Shown: positions 1-8,420 of the stretch, one piece after another
How the letters are laid out: each line of letters begins with the position of its first letter
How positions within the stretch are numbered: position 1 is the first letter of the stretch
Source: JASLDZ01 sp964242895
Lineage (GTDB): Bacteria; Pseudomonadota; Alphaproteobacteria; Caulobacterales; Caulobacteraceae
Reading direction: 5' to 3'
DNA: 22,115 nucleotides
Assembly: GCA_964242895.1 (NCBI GenBank)
Contig: CAXTBN010000049.1
Coordinates: 1-22,115, forward strand
Program-made: the position numbers and the translations under genes
The notes under the pieces: generated by a model
Seen by the model: only the letters and a program-made list of their open reading frames with translations
Database searches by the model: none
Told to the model about the DNA's origin: nothing

Positions 1-1447
<1,447 letters not shown>

Positions 1448-1544
1448 GCGGGTCGTTCCAACTCCTAGCTGACTGTGGCGGGCGGGCGGCTGGAGGCCTT
1501 CGTGCGAAGCGCCCGATATGCGCCCGCTCCCGGTGACGGAACCG

Positions 1545-1572
1545 ATATGGGGAGGGGGGAGGGGGTCGCAAG
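1545..1572 (-). promoter_or_regulatory. Heat-shock (sigma-32 type) promoter of dnaK
   Basis: On the minus strand CTTGCGA (1566-1572) is followed after 13 bases by CCCCATAT (1545-1552). This matches the sigma-32 pattern CTTGAAA, 11-16 bases, CCCCATnT at nearly every conserved position. It predicts a leader of about 90 nt before the dnaK ATG. The spacer is almost pure C on this strand. Regulation by RpoH is inferred from the match and from the known heat control of dnaK in alphaproteobacteria. Confidence 0.75.
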
Positions 1573-1612
1573 CCCGCCGCCGACGGCGTTCGGCGGAGTC
1601 GCCGAGCGCTCC

Positions 1613-1618
1613 TATCTT
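1613..1618 (+). promoter_or_regulatory. Candidate -10 element of alkB (leaderless start)
   Basis: TATCTT ends six bases before the GTG start at 1625, so transcription would begin at or next to the start codon. The -35 region (about 1589-1594, TTCGGC) is weak. The same element and identical spacing are seen before mutM at 12702-12707. There is no Shine-Dalgarno sequence in front of this GTG, which fits a leaderless mRNA. Confidence 0.45.
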
Positions 1619-1624
1619 GCGGCC

Positions 1625-2227
1625 GTGAGCGCTCCGTCCGGCTTCCGACTGGTCCCCCAGGCCCTCGACCCGGCGGCGCAGGCGGCGCTCGTGCGCGAGG
1701 TGGAGGCGCTGACGGAAGCCGCGCCGTTCCGCCGCTACGAGACGCCCTGGGGCAAGGCGATGAGCGTGGAGATGACGAGCTTCGGCCCGCTCGGCTGGAC
1801 CAGTTCGCGCGCCGGCTACCGCTACACGGAGACCGATCCGAAGACCGGGCGAGCATGGCCCGCCATGCCGCCGGTGCTGGTCGAGCTGTGGCGCATCCAC
1901 GCCCGTTCGGAGCTTGAGCCCGACTCCGCGCTTGTGAACCTCTACCGCGGGCCGGCGAAGATGGGCCTGCACCAGGACCGTGACGAGGATGCGCTCGCCG
2001 CGCCCGTGCTCTCGATCAGCCTCGGCGACACGGCGGTGTTCCGCATCGGCGGGACGTCGCGCTCCGAACCGACCTCGACCGTGCGCCTGGCCTCCGGCGA
2101 CTTGTGCGTGCTGGAGGGCGAGGCGCGGCTGGCCTTCCATGGCGTGGACCGCACGCTGGCCGGCTCCTCGCGCCTGCTCTCCGGCGGCGGACGGATCAAC
2201 ATCACCCTGCGCCGCGCGCGACGCTGA
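1625..2227 (+). CDS. alkB: AlkB-type DNA/RNA repair dioxygenase
   Basis: Fe(II)/2-oxoglutarate dioxygenase that removes 1-methyladenine and 3-methylcytosine lesions by oxidative demethylation. With the GTG start at 1625 the protein has 200 residues, close to the 216 of E. coli AlkB. The iron ligands are visible as H116-x-D118 in GLHQDRDE and H172 in AFHGVD. The 2-oxoglutarate-binding arginines are R190 and R196 in RINITLR, matching RYNLTFR of E. coli. The open frame extends up to 1475, but that would run over the dnaK promoter and adds an unconserved leader, so the GTG is preferred. A nei-type gene follows after 25 bases, suggesting a small DNA-repair operon. Confidence 0.9.
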   Translation: MSAPSGFRLVPQALDPAAQAALVREVEALTEAAPFRRYETPWGKAMSVEMTSFGPLGWTSSRAGYRYTETDPKTGRAWPAMPPVLVELWRIHARSELEPDSALVNLYRGPAKMGLHQDRDEDALAAPVLSISLGDTAVFRIGGTSRSEPTSTVRLASGDLCVLEGEARLAFHGVDRTLAGSSRLLSGGGRINITLRRARR

Positions 2228-2252
2228 GGCGGGGTCGGGCGTTACGCCCGCC

Positions 2253-3044
2253 ATGCCCGAGGGTCACACCATCCACCGCGCCGCGCGCGACCAGCGGCCC
2301 CACCTCAAAGGCAAGGTGCTGGCCGTCTCTTCGCCGCAGGGCCGCTTCGCCCTGGGCGCCGAACGCATCGACGGCGCGCGCTGCAAGGACGTGGAGGCGT
2401 TCGGCAAGCACCTGCTCTACCCGTTCACCGGCGACCGACACCTGCACGTGCACCTCGGCATGTTCGGCAAGGTCCGAGCGCGGGAGGGCGCGGCGGGCGA
2501 GCCCGTGGGGCTGGTGCGCGTTCGGCTGGAGGCGCCTGGTCCGTACACGGTCGACATCAACGGCCCGACCGCCTGCGAGGTGCTGGACGGCGAGCAACGC
2601 GCTCGCCTGCTCGCCCGTCTCGGTCCCGATCCCCTACGCGCCGACGCCGACCCGGAGCGCGCCTGGGAGCGCATCCACCGCAGCCGCACGGCGCTCGGCG
2701 CGATGCTGATGGACCAGTCCGTGATCGCCGGAATCGGCAACATCTACCGTGCCGAGCTGCTCTGGCGCGCCCGCCTCCACCCGCGCCTGCCCGGCCGCGA
2801 GCTGGAGCGCTCCGCCTGGGAGGCGCTGTGGGCCGACACCAAGCGCTGGCTGGAGGTGGGCGTCGAGACCGGGATGATCGTCACGGTGGAGGGTCACCGG
2901 CCCAACAGCCGCCGTGACCGCAGCCGCTTCAACATCTACAAGAAGCCGAGCTGTCCCCGCTGCGGCACGCCCACGACCACGTTCACGCTCGCGACCCGCA
3001 AGGTCTACTGCTGCGAGCACTGCGCGCCGCCGCCGCCGGACTGA
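2253..3044 (+). CDS. nei: Endonuclease VIII-like DNA glycosylase (Fpg/Nei family)
   Basis: Bifunctional DNA glycosylase/AP lyase for oxidised bases, 263 residues. It begins MPEGHTIHR: P2 supplies the catalytic amino group and E3 assists. K52 (FGKHLL) is the conserved beta-hairpin lysine. The helix-two-turn-helix follows at about 154-177 (DQSVIAGIGNIYRAEL), and a C-terminal zinc finger has C234, C237, C253 or C254, and C257. The MPEGHT opening and the ending ATRKVYCCEHC place it with the Nei-like branch rather than MutM, whose true copy (MPELPE) is at 12714. It sits 25 bp after alkB, with a possible weak -10 in between. Substrate range cannot be read from sequence; pyrimidine lesions or single-stranded DNA are typical of this branch. 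Confidence 0.9.
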   Translation: MPEGHTIHRAARDQRPHLKGKVLAVSSPQGRFALGAERIDGARCKDVEAFGKHLLYPFTGDRHLHVHLGMFGKVRAREGAAGEPVGLVRVRLEAPGPYTVDINGPTACEVLDGEQRARLLARLGPDPLRADADPERAWERIHRSRTALGAMLMDQSVIAGIGNIYRAELLWRARLHPRLPGRELERSAWEALWADTKRWLEVGVETGMIVTVEGHRPNSRRDRSRFNIYKKPSCPRCGTPTTTFTLATRKVYCCEHCAPPPPD

Positions 3045-3058
3045 CCTCGGGCGGGCGG

Positions 3059-3298
3059 CTAGGGCGGGCTGAAGAGCCTCACCACGTCGGCGCTGCGGGC
3101 CGCGGTGCGGGTGCGGACCCGGCGACGCAGCTCCGCCTGCCCGGACGGCGTGATGCGCCAGCCCTCGCGGTCGCGCACGGCCAGCCCCTGCGTGGTGAGC
3201 GCGCGGGCGGCGGCGATGTTGATCCAGTCCACGGCCTGGCCATCCGCCTTGCGGTCGAGGTTGCGCAAGGCGGCCAGCAGGGGCGGGGAGAGGATCAC
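3059..3298 (-). CDS. Small unassigned protein, winged-helix-like
   Basis: A 79-residue basic protein with a GTG start (3296-3298). I do not recognise the family with certainty. The middle reads WINIAAARALTTQGLAV then GWRITPSGQAEL: a helix followed by a short beta-wing, as in small winged-helix or MarR-like DNA-binding domains. The C-terminus is rich in arginine (RRRVRTRT). It lies 19 bp after the stop of the 39-residue ORF at 3318-3437 on the same strand and probably shares its transcript. It converges on the nei gene with only 14 bp between stops. The long open plus-strand frame opposite lacks any recognisable motif. Confidence 0.6.
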   Translation of the reverse strand: MILSPPLLAALRNLDRKADGQAVDWINIAAARALTTQGLAVRDREGWRITPSGQAELRRRVRTRTAARSADVVRLFSPP

Positions 3299-3317
3299 CC
3301 GCCCGCGGCCCGTCCGC

Positions 3318-3437
3318 TCAGCCGACCTTCCGCGGACCGTTCGCGGCGGAGCTCCGGAGGTCCGACAGGATGCGGGAGCGAGGGCCCCCGGTGGACCGGG
3401 AGTCGGTCAGCGGGAGTACGGGGCGGGAAGCGGACAT
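3318..3437 (-). CDS. Candidate 39-residue small protein
   Basis: A short ORF from ATG 3435-3437 to TGA 3318-3320. Support comes from an AAGGA Shine-Dalgarno four bases before the ATG and from its position in line with the downstream 79-residue gene (19 bp gap). The predicted peptide starts MSASRPVLPLTDSRSTGG, is rich in Ser, Arg and Gly, and shows no signal peptide, membrane helix or known motif. The ribosome binding site sits in a hairpin loop (3433-3453). A TATATG hexamer further upstream, near 3490 on the minus strand, is a weak possible -10. It could also be a leader peptide for the next gene. No homology is claimed. Confidence 0.4.
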   Translation of the reverse strand: MSASRPVLPLTDSRSTGGPRSRILSDLRSSAANGPRKVG

Positions 3438-3453
3438 GACGTCCTTTCATGTC
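3433..3453 (-). promoter_or_regulatory. Hairpin presenting a Shine-Dalgarno in its loop
   Basis: On the minus strand a perfect 7-bp stem, GACATGA with TCATGTC, encloses a 7-base loop AAGGACG. The loop is exactly the Shine-Dalgarno of the 39-residue ORF, and the start ATG lies in the 3' arm. Such a structure could gate translation through a protein, temperature or another RNA. As DNA it is also a 21-bp dyad that could be an operator. The pairing is seen directly; its function is inference. Confidence 0.45.
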
Positions 3454-3536
3454 GAGGCCGCCGGCTGCGCCCGCGGTCCTCCACCTCTCCCATATAGGTG
3501 TGCGAGACCTCGCCCGCTCGGGCCGGCGTCATCCGG

Positions 3537-4529
3537 CTAGGCCTTCGGCGCGTCCACCCGCGGGCCCGTGTGCCAGGCCCAGGCGTCGCGCACGATGGTG
3601 GCGATGTCCGAGCGCACCGGCGTCCAGCCCAGCACCTCGCGCGCACGGGTGTTGGAGGCCACCAGCGCCGGCGGATCCCCTGCGCGGCGCGGGCCCGTCA
3701 CGCGGCGCAGCGGCCTGCCCGAGACCGCCTCCACCGCGTCGGCGATCTCCTTCACCGTGGTGCCCGTGCCCGTGCCGAGGTTGAAGGCGCCGCCCTCGCC
3801 GCCGCCGGCCAGGTGCTCGGCCGCCAGCCTGTGCGCCTCGGCGAGGTCGGACACGTGGACGTAGTCGCGCACGCAGGTTCCGTCGCGGGTGTCGAAGTCC
3901 TCGCCGAAAACCGTGAAGGCGTAGTCGTCCGAGAGCGCGCCGCGGATGGCCAGCGGGATGACGTGCGTCTCCGGGTCGTGCCGCTCGCCGATCTCGCCTT
4001 GCGGGTCGGCGCCGGCGGCGTTGAAGTAGCGCAGAGCGGCGTAGCGGAAGCCGTAGGCGGCGGCGTAGTCGTGCAGCATCCGCTCCACGATCAGCTTGGA
4101 CCAGCCGTAGGGATTGATGGGCAGCTGCCGGTGAGTCTCCGGCATGGGAATCTCCTGCGGCTCGCCGTAGGTCGCGGCGGTGGAGGAGAAGATGATCTTC
4201 GAGCACCCCGCCTCGCGCATGGCGGCCAGGATGTTCCACGTGCCGGTGCTGTTGTTCTCGTAATAGCGCGCCGGGTCCTCGACGCTCTCTCCCACGTAGG
4301 TCAGGGCGGCGAAGTGGGCCACCACGTCGGGCCGGGCGGCGACCATGGCGGCGGTCAGGCGCGGGCGGTCGAGGATGTCGCCCTCCACCAGCTCGCCGAA
4401 GCGGGCCAGGTCGCGCCAGCCGCGGTAGAGGCTGTCGTAGACCACCACGCGCCATCCCGCCCGGGCGAAGGCCTTGCAGCAGTGGGAGCCGACATAGCCG
4501 GCGCCGCCGGTGACGAAGATCGTGCGCAT
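3537..4529 (-). CDS. galE: UDP-glucose 4-epimerase
   Basis: Extended short-chain dehydrogenase interconverting UDP-glucose and UDP-galactose (or the GlcNAc pair) in the cytoplasm, feeding envelope polysaccharides. The 330 residues are the usual length. The NAD-binding loop TGGAGYVGSH is at 7-16, catalytic S116/T117 in FSSTAATYG, and Y141-x3-K145 in YGWSK; RYFNAAGADP and CVRDYVHVSDLA are typical GalE signatures. ATG 4527-4529 with AAGGA seven bases upstream is chosen over an in-frame ATG 90 bases earlier, which would run into the divergent glycosyltransferase. It is divergent from the sugar operon at 4591, sharing a 61-bp control region, and so is probably part of the same glycan programme. 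Confidence 0.95.
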   Translation of the reverse strand: MRTIFVTGGAGYVGSHCCKAFARAGWRVVVYDSLYRGWRDLARFGELVEGDILDRPRLTAAMVAARPDVVAHFAALTYVGESVEDPARYYENNSTGTWNILAAMREAGCSKIIFSSTAATYGEPQEIPMPETHRQLPINPYGWSKLIVERMLHDYAAAYGFRYAALRYFNAAGADPQGEIGERHDPETHVIPLAIRGALSDDYAFTVFGEDFDTRDGTCVRDYVHVSDLAEAHRLAAEHLAGGGEGGAFNLGTGTGTTVKEIADAVEAVSGRPLRRVTGPRRAGDPPALVASNTRAREVLGWTPVRSDIATIVRDAWAWHTGPRVDAPKA

Positions 4530-4590
4530 GGCGCGGTCCTTAGCGGGCGTGCGCTGGACAGGGGAGGGGCCGCGCGGCTCTAAGCGCGCC
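4530..4590. promoter_or_regulatory. Divergent control region, galE / glycosyltransferase operon
   Basis: These 61 bp separate two start codons pointing away from each other and must hold both promoters or their proximal parts. CTTAG (4539-4543) and CTAAG (4580-4584) form an inverted pair, each close to a start codon, so both genes read CTAAG shortly before ATG. In galE this includes an AAGGA ribosome site; in the glycosyltransferase no such site is seen. No convincing -35 elements are visible. Confidence 0.35.
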
Positions 4591-5583
4591 ATGCCGCCCC
4601 CCGCGTCGGTCCGGGTCACCGTGTGCGTCGTGGCCTACGAGTCCGGCGCCTTCCTCCAGCCGTGCCTGGACGCGCTCGCCCGCTCCAGCTTCGCCGACCT
4701 GGAGTGCGTGATCGCCGACAACGGCTCCACCGACGGCTCGGTCGCCGCCCTGCGGCTGCCGGACGCGCGGTTCCGGGTCGAGGGCATGGGCGCGAACCTG
4801 GGCTTCGCCGCCGCCAACAACCGCGTGGCCCGCATCAGCGGCGCGGAGTTCCTGGCCTGTCTCAACCCCGACGCCCAGCCCGATCCGGGCTGGCTCGGCG
4901 CCCTGGTCGAGGCGGCCGACGCGCACGGCGACGCTGCGAGCTTCGGCTCCGTGCAGCTGCGGCTGGACGAGCCCGAGGTGCTCGACGGCCTGGGCGACTG
5001 CTGGCACCTCGCCGGCGTCGCCTGGCGCGCCCGAGAGGGCCTGCCCGCGGCCGACCTGCCCGACTCCGGCCCGATCCTCGCACCCTGCGGCGCCGCGGCC
5101 CTGTACCGGCGCGAGGTCTTCCTGGGGATCGGCGGCTTTGAGGAGCGCTTCTTCTGCTACGCCGAAGACGTGGACCTGGGGCTGCGCCTGCAGCGGGCCG
5201 GCTGGTCGTCCTGGCGCGCGGCGGGCTCGGTGATCCGCCACGCGGGCTCGGGCGTCAGCGGGCGCCGCTCCGACTTCACCCTCTACCATGGGCACCGCAA
5301 CCGGGTCTGGTGCTGGGTGAAGAACACGCCGGGGCCGGTGTTCTGGGCGCTCCTGCCCCTGCACTTGGCGCTGGACGCCTACCTGCTCTACGCCGCCTTC
5401 CGACACGGTGTCGCCGGCGCGGTGCTGCGGGCCTACCGCGACGCGCTGTTCGGAGTCGGCCCGTTCTGGCGGGACCGGGCGCACGCCACGGGCTGGGCGC
5501 GGCTGCGGCCCGTCTCCACCCTCAGCCTGCGCGCGCTCGGCCGCCGAGAACTCGTGCCCGACATCGGCCGGGACGCGCGCTAG
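4591..5583 (+). CDS. GT2-family glycosyltransferase (rhamnosyltransferase-like)
   Basis: A 330-residue GT-A fold transferase expected to move a nucleotide-activated sugar onto a lipid- or protein-linked glycan at the inner face of the membrane. Visible motifs are VVAYESG near residue 13, IADNGSTDGS at 41-50 (nucleotide-sugar binding), NPDAQPDPG at 92-100 (metal-binding region) and AEDVDLGLRL at 191-200, where E192/D193 match the usual catalytic base region. This layout is that of WbbL-like rhamnosyltransferases; the true donor cannot be told. A hydrophobic stretch near 247-270 may anchor the C-terminus. It is the first gene of the operon with the HAD-UbiA, DprE1- and DprE2-like genes; the next start is 28 bp after its stop. 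Confidence 0.88.
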   Translation: MPPPASVRVTVCVVAYESGAFLQPCLDALARSSFADLECVIADNGSTDGSVAALRLPDARFRVEGMGANLGFAAANNRVARISGAEFLACLNPDAQPDPGWLGALVEAADAHGDAASFGSVQLRLDEPEVLDGLGDCWHLAGVAWRAREGLPAADLPDSGPILAPCGAAALYRREVFLGIGGFEERFFCYAEDVDLGLRLQRAGWSSWRAAGSVIRHAGSGVSGRRSDFTLYHGHRNRVWCWVKNTPGPVFWALLPLHLALDAYLLYAAFRHGVAGAVLRAYRDALFGVGPFWRDRAHATGWARLRPVSTLSLRALGRRELVPDIGRDAR

Positions 5584-5611
5584 CCTTACCTTCACCTCTG
5601 CATGCCATCAC

Positions 5612-7090
5612 ATGCACGGGATGGAGGGCGCGGCGGTGCTGGACGGGGGCGACACGGTCGCGGGCGCGCGGTTGCGCGAACCGCCGCTGGTGGTCGACCT
5701 CGACGGCACGCTGATCCGCTCGGACCTGCTGGTCGAGTCCTTCCTGGCGCTCCTCGGGACCGATCCGCGCGCCGCACTTCGCGCCCTCGGCGCCCTGCGC
5801 GAGGGCAAGGCGGCGTTCAAGGCGGCGCTGGCCGATGCGGCCGTGATCGACGTCACCACCCTGCCGTTCGACGAGGACGTGCTCGCCATGGTCCGCGCCG
5901 CGCGTGCGGAAGGCCGGGAGACGCACCTCGCGTCCGCCTCGGACTACCGCTACGTCGCCGCCGTCGCTGAGCACCTGGGCCTGTTCGACGGGGCGGAAGG
6001 CTCGGCCGGCGGACGCAATCTCTCGGGTCACGAAAAGGCCGACGCCCTGGCCGCCCGCTTCGGCGAGCGCGGCTTCGACTACGTGGGCGACGCGGCGGTG
6101 GACGCCGCCGTCTGGGCCCGCGCCCGGAGGGCCTACGTCGTCGCCCCCTCCGTCGGGCTGAGTCGCCGGCTGAAGCGCGCCGACCTCGCGCCGGAGACGG
6201 TCGGCCGGCGCGAGCGGGGCCTGCGGCCGTACCTGAAGGCCATGCGGCCGCACCAGTGGATGAAGAACCTGCTGGTCTTCGCGCCGCTGATGGCCGGCCA
6301 CGCTTTCAGCCTCGCCACGGTCGCGTACGCGGCGGCGGCGTTCGTCAGCTTCAGCCTGGTCGCCTCCAGCGTCTACCTGCTGAACGACCTGCTCGACCTG
6401 CGCAGCGACCGCGAGCATGCGCGCAAGCGCCTGCGGCCCTTCGCCTCCGGCCGCGCCTCGCCGATGCGGGGTGCGCTGCTGGCGCCCGCGCTGCTGCTGG
6501 CGGGCGCGGCGATCGCGCTCGCGCTGCCGTGGCGGTTCGGGGCGGCGCTGGCCGGCTACTACGCCCTGACGGTGGCCTACTCGTTCGCGCTCAAGCGGGT
6601 GATGACGGTGGACGTGGTGGCGCTCGCCTGCCTTTACGGCATGCGGCTCGTGGCGGGCGGCTACGCCACCGACGTGCCGCTCTCGCCCTGGCTGGAGGCG
6701 CTCGCCGTCTTCCTGTTCCTCTCCCTGGCGCTGGTGAAGCGCGCGGGCGAGCTGGCCGACCGCATCGCCGCCGGTCGTGGTGACCCCGCCGGACGGGGTT
6801 ACCGCCTGGGCGACCTGTCCGTGCTGGAGGCCATGGCGGCCGCGAGCGGCTACCTCGCGGTGCTGGTGCTGGCGCTCTACTTCAACAGCCCGGCGGTGGG
6901 AGCGCTCTACGCCAAGCCGCACCGGCTGTGGCTGATCTGCGTGGTGGTGCTCTACTGGGTCAGCCGCATGCTGATGAAGGCGCACCGCGGCGAGATGCAT
7001 GACGACCCGCTCGTGTTCGCGATGCGCGACCGGGCCAGCCAGGTCTGCGGCGTCATCGCCGGCGCGGCGCTCGTCTCCGCCAACCTTTGA
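5612..7090 (+). CDS. HAD phosphatase-UbiA prenyltransferase fusion (polyprenyl-phosphate phosphoribosyltransferase type)
   Basis: A 492-residue two-domain protein. Residues about 25-190 are a HAD phosphatase with all motifs: D29-x-D31-GT, the SAS at 108-110, K142, and GDAAVD at 159-164. Residues 205-492 are a polytopic UbiA domain with RPHQWMKN at 212-219, the metal-binding N258-D-x2-D262-x3-D266 and about eight to nine membrane helices. The DREHARKRLRPFASG stretch resembles mycobacterial decaprenyl-phosphate 5-phosphoribosyltransferase. With DprE1- and DprE2-like genes next, the likely job is to attach phosphoribose from PRPP to polyprenyl phosphate. The HAD part plausibly removes the 5'-phosphate; that role is inferred. 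ATG 5612 lies in a 6-bp hairpin (TGCATG/CATGCA, 5599-5616); ATG 5621 is an equally possible start. Confidence 0.88.
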   Translation: MHGMEGAAVLDGGDTVAGARLREPPLVVDLDGTLIRSDLLVESFLALLGTDPRAALRALGALREGKAAFKAALADAAVIDVTTLPFDEDVLAMVRAARAEGRETHLASASDYRYVAAVAEHLGLFDGAEGSAGGRNLSGHEKADALAARFGERGFDYVGDAAVDAAVWARARRAYVVAPSVGLSRRLKRADLAPETVGRRERGLRPYLKAMRPHQWMKNLLVFAPLMAGHAFSLATVAYAAAAFVSFSLVASSVYLLNDLLDLRSDREHARKRLRPFASGRASPMRGALLAPALLLAGAAIALALPWRFGAALAGYYALTVAYSFALKRVMTVDVVALACLYGMRLVAGGYATDVPLSPWLEALAVFLFLSLALVKRAGELADRIAAGRGDPAGRGYRLGDLSVLEAMAAASGYLAVLVLALYFNSPAVGALYAKPHRLWLICVVVLYWVSRMLMKAHRGEMHDDPLVFAMRDRASQVCGVIAGAALVSANL

Positions 7091-7112
7091 GCCCGCCCGC
7101 GAGCCTGGGCGC

Positions 7113-8420
7113 ATGACGGAGGTGCTCTCCGGCTGGGGCCGCTTCCCGCGCGTCGCCTGCGAGGTCGCCGAGGTGCGCGAGCCCGCCGACGTTCGCGCGC
7201 GCCTCGCCGAGGAGAGGAGTTGGATCGCCCGCGGGGCCGGCCGCGCCTACGGCGACGCGGCGCTGAACCCGAAGGGCGTGCTGCGCACGGGCAAGGCGAA
7301 CCGCTTCCTCAGCTTCGACCCGGCCACGGGCGAGCTGGCCTGCGAGGCCGGCGTGCTCCTGGCCGACGTGGTGCGCACCTTCGCCCCGCGCGGCTGGTTC
7401 CCGCCTGTCACCCCCGGCACCAAGTTCGTGAGCGTCGGCGGCATGGCGGCCTGCGATGTCCACGGCAAGAACCACCACGGCACCGGGAGCTTCGGCCGCC
7501 ACCTGCTCTGGCTGGACGTGATGCTGGCCGACGGCTCCGTGGAACGCGCCACGCCTGGCGACGACCTCTTCGCCGCCACCGTCGGCGGCATGGGCCTGTG
7601 CGGCCTGATCCTGCGCCTCGCCTTCCGCCTGATCCCCATCGAGAGCGCGCGGGTGCGGCAGGAGACCGTCGCCGCCCCCGACCTCTCCGCCGCCATGGCC
7701 GCCTTCGAGGCGCGGCGAGACGCCACCTACTCCGTCGCCTGGATCGACTGCCTCGCCACCGGCCGCGCCCAGGGCCGCAGCCTCGTCCATTTCGGCGAGC
7801 ACGCCCCGGCGGCCGAGGCCGGCGACGCGCCCCCGCACGGGCCCAAGCGCGACCGCCGCATACCCGTCGACTTCCCCTCGTTCGCGCTCAATCCGCTGAG
7901 CGTGCGCGCGTTCAACGAGACCTACTGGCGGCGAGGTCGGCCGGGGACGTCGCTGGTCGACTACGAGCCGTACTTCTACCCGCTGGACTCGATCCTGGAG
8001 TGGAACCGCATCTACGGCCCGCAGGGGTTCGTGCAGCACCAGTGCGTGCTGCCGCCCGACGCCGCCGAGCCCGCCCTGCGCCTGATGCTCGACCGCATCG
8101 CCGCCCGGGGCGCCGGCTCCTTCCTCGCCGTGCTGAAGCTGATGGGCGACTCCACCCCCGGCTGCCCGCTCTCCTTCCCGATGCCGGGCTGGACGCTGGC
8201 GCTCGATTTCAAGGCGGACGCCGCCAACTTCAGCCTGCTCACCGAGCTGGACGCCGTCGTCGCCGACCACGGCGGACGCCTCTACCTCGCCAAGGACGCC
8301 CGGGCGGGCGCATCGTCGCTCCGCGGCTACCCCGACCTCGACCGCTTTCGGCGCTTGCGCGACCGCTACGACCCGCACCGGCGCTTCCGCTCGGTGCAAT
8401 CCGAAAGGCTCGGCCTGTGA
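7113..8420 (+). CDS. dprE1: DprE1-like FAD-dependent polyprenyl-phosphoryl-ribose 2-oxidase
   Basis: A 435-residue VAO-fold flavoenzyme predicted to oxidise the 2'-hydroxyl of polyprenyl-phosphoryl-ribose, the first half of the epimerisation to arabinose. FAD-binding motifs are ARGAGRAYGDAAL (39-51) and ACDVHGKNHHGTGSFG (113-128), the latter nearly identical to mycobacterial DprE1. Further matches are LSFPMPGW (353-360) and YLAKDAR (391-397), whose K394 equals the catalytic K418 of M. tuberculosis. At the position of C387, the target of covalent benzothiazinone drugs, this protein has A363. It follows the UbiA fusion by 22 bp and overlaps the dprE2-like gene by 4 bp, so coupled translation is likely. 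Confidence 0.9.
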   Translation: MTEVLSGWGRFPRVACEVAEVREPADVRARLAEERSWIARGAGRAYGDAALNPKGVLRTGKANRFLSFDPATGELACEAGVLLADVVRTFAPRGWFPPVTPGTKFVSVGGMAACDVHGKNHHGTGSFGRHLLWLDVMLADGSVERATPGDDLFAATVGGMGLCGLILRLAFRLIPIESARVRQETVAAPDLSAAMAAFEARRDATYSVAWIDCLATGRAQGRSLVHFGEHAPAAEAGDAPPHGPKRDRRIPVDFPSFALNPLSVRAFNETYWRRGRPGTSLVDYEPYFYPLDSILEWNRIYGPQGFVQHQCVLPPDAAEPALRLMLDRIAARGAGSFLAVLKLMGDSTPGCPLSFPMPGWTLALDFKADAANFSLLTELDAVVADHGGRLYLAKDARAGASSLRGYPDLDRFRRLRDRYDPHRRFRSVQSERLGL

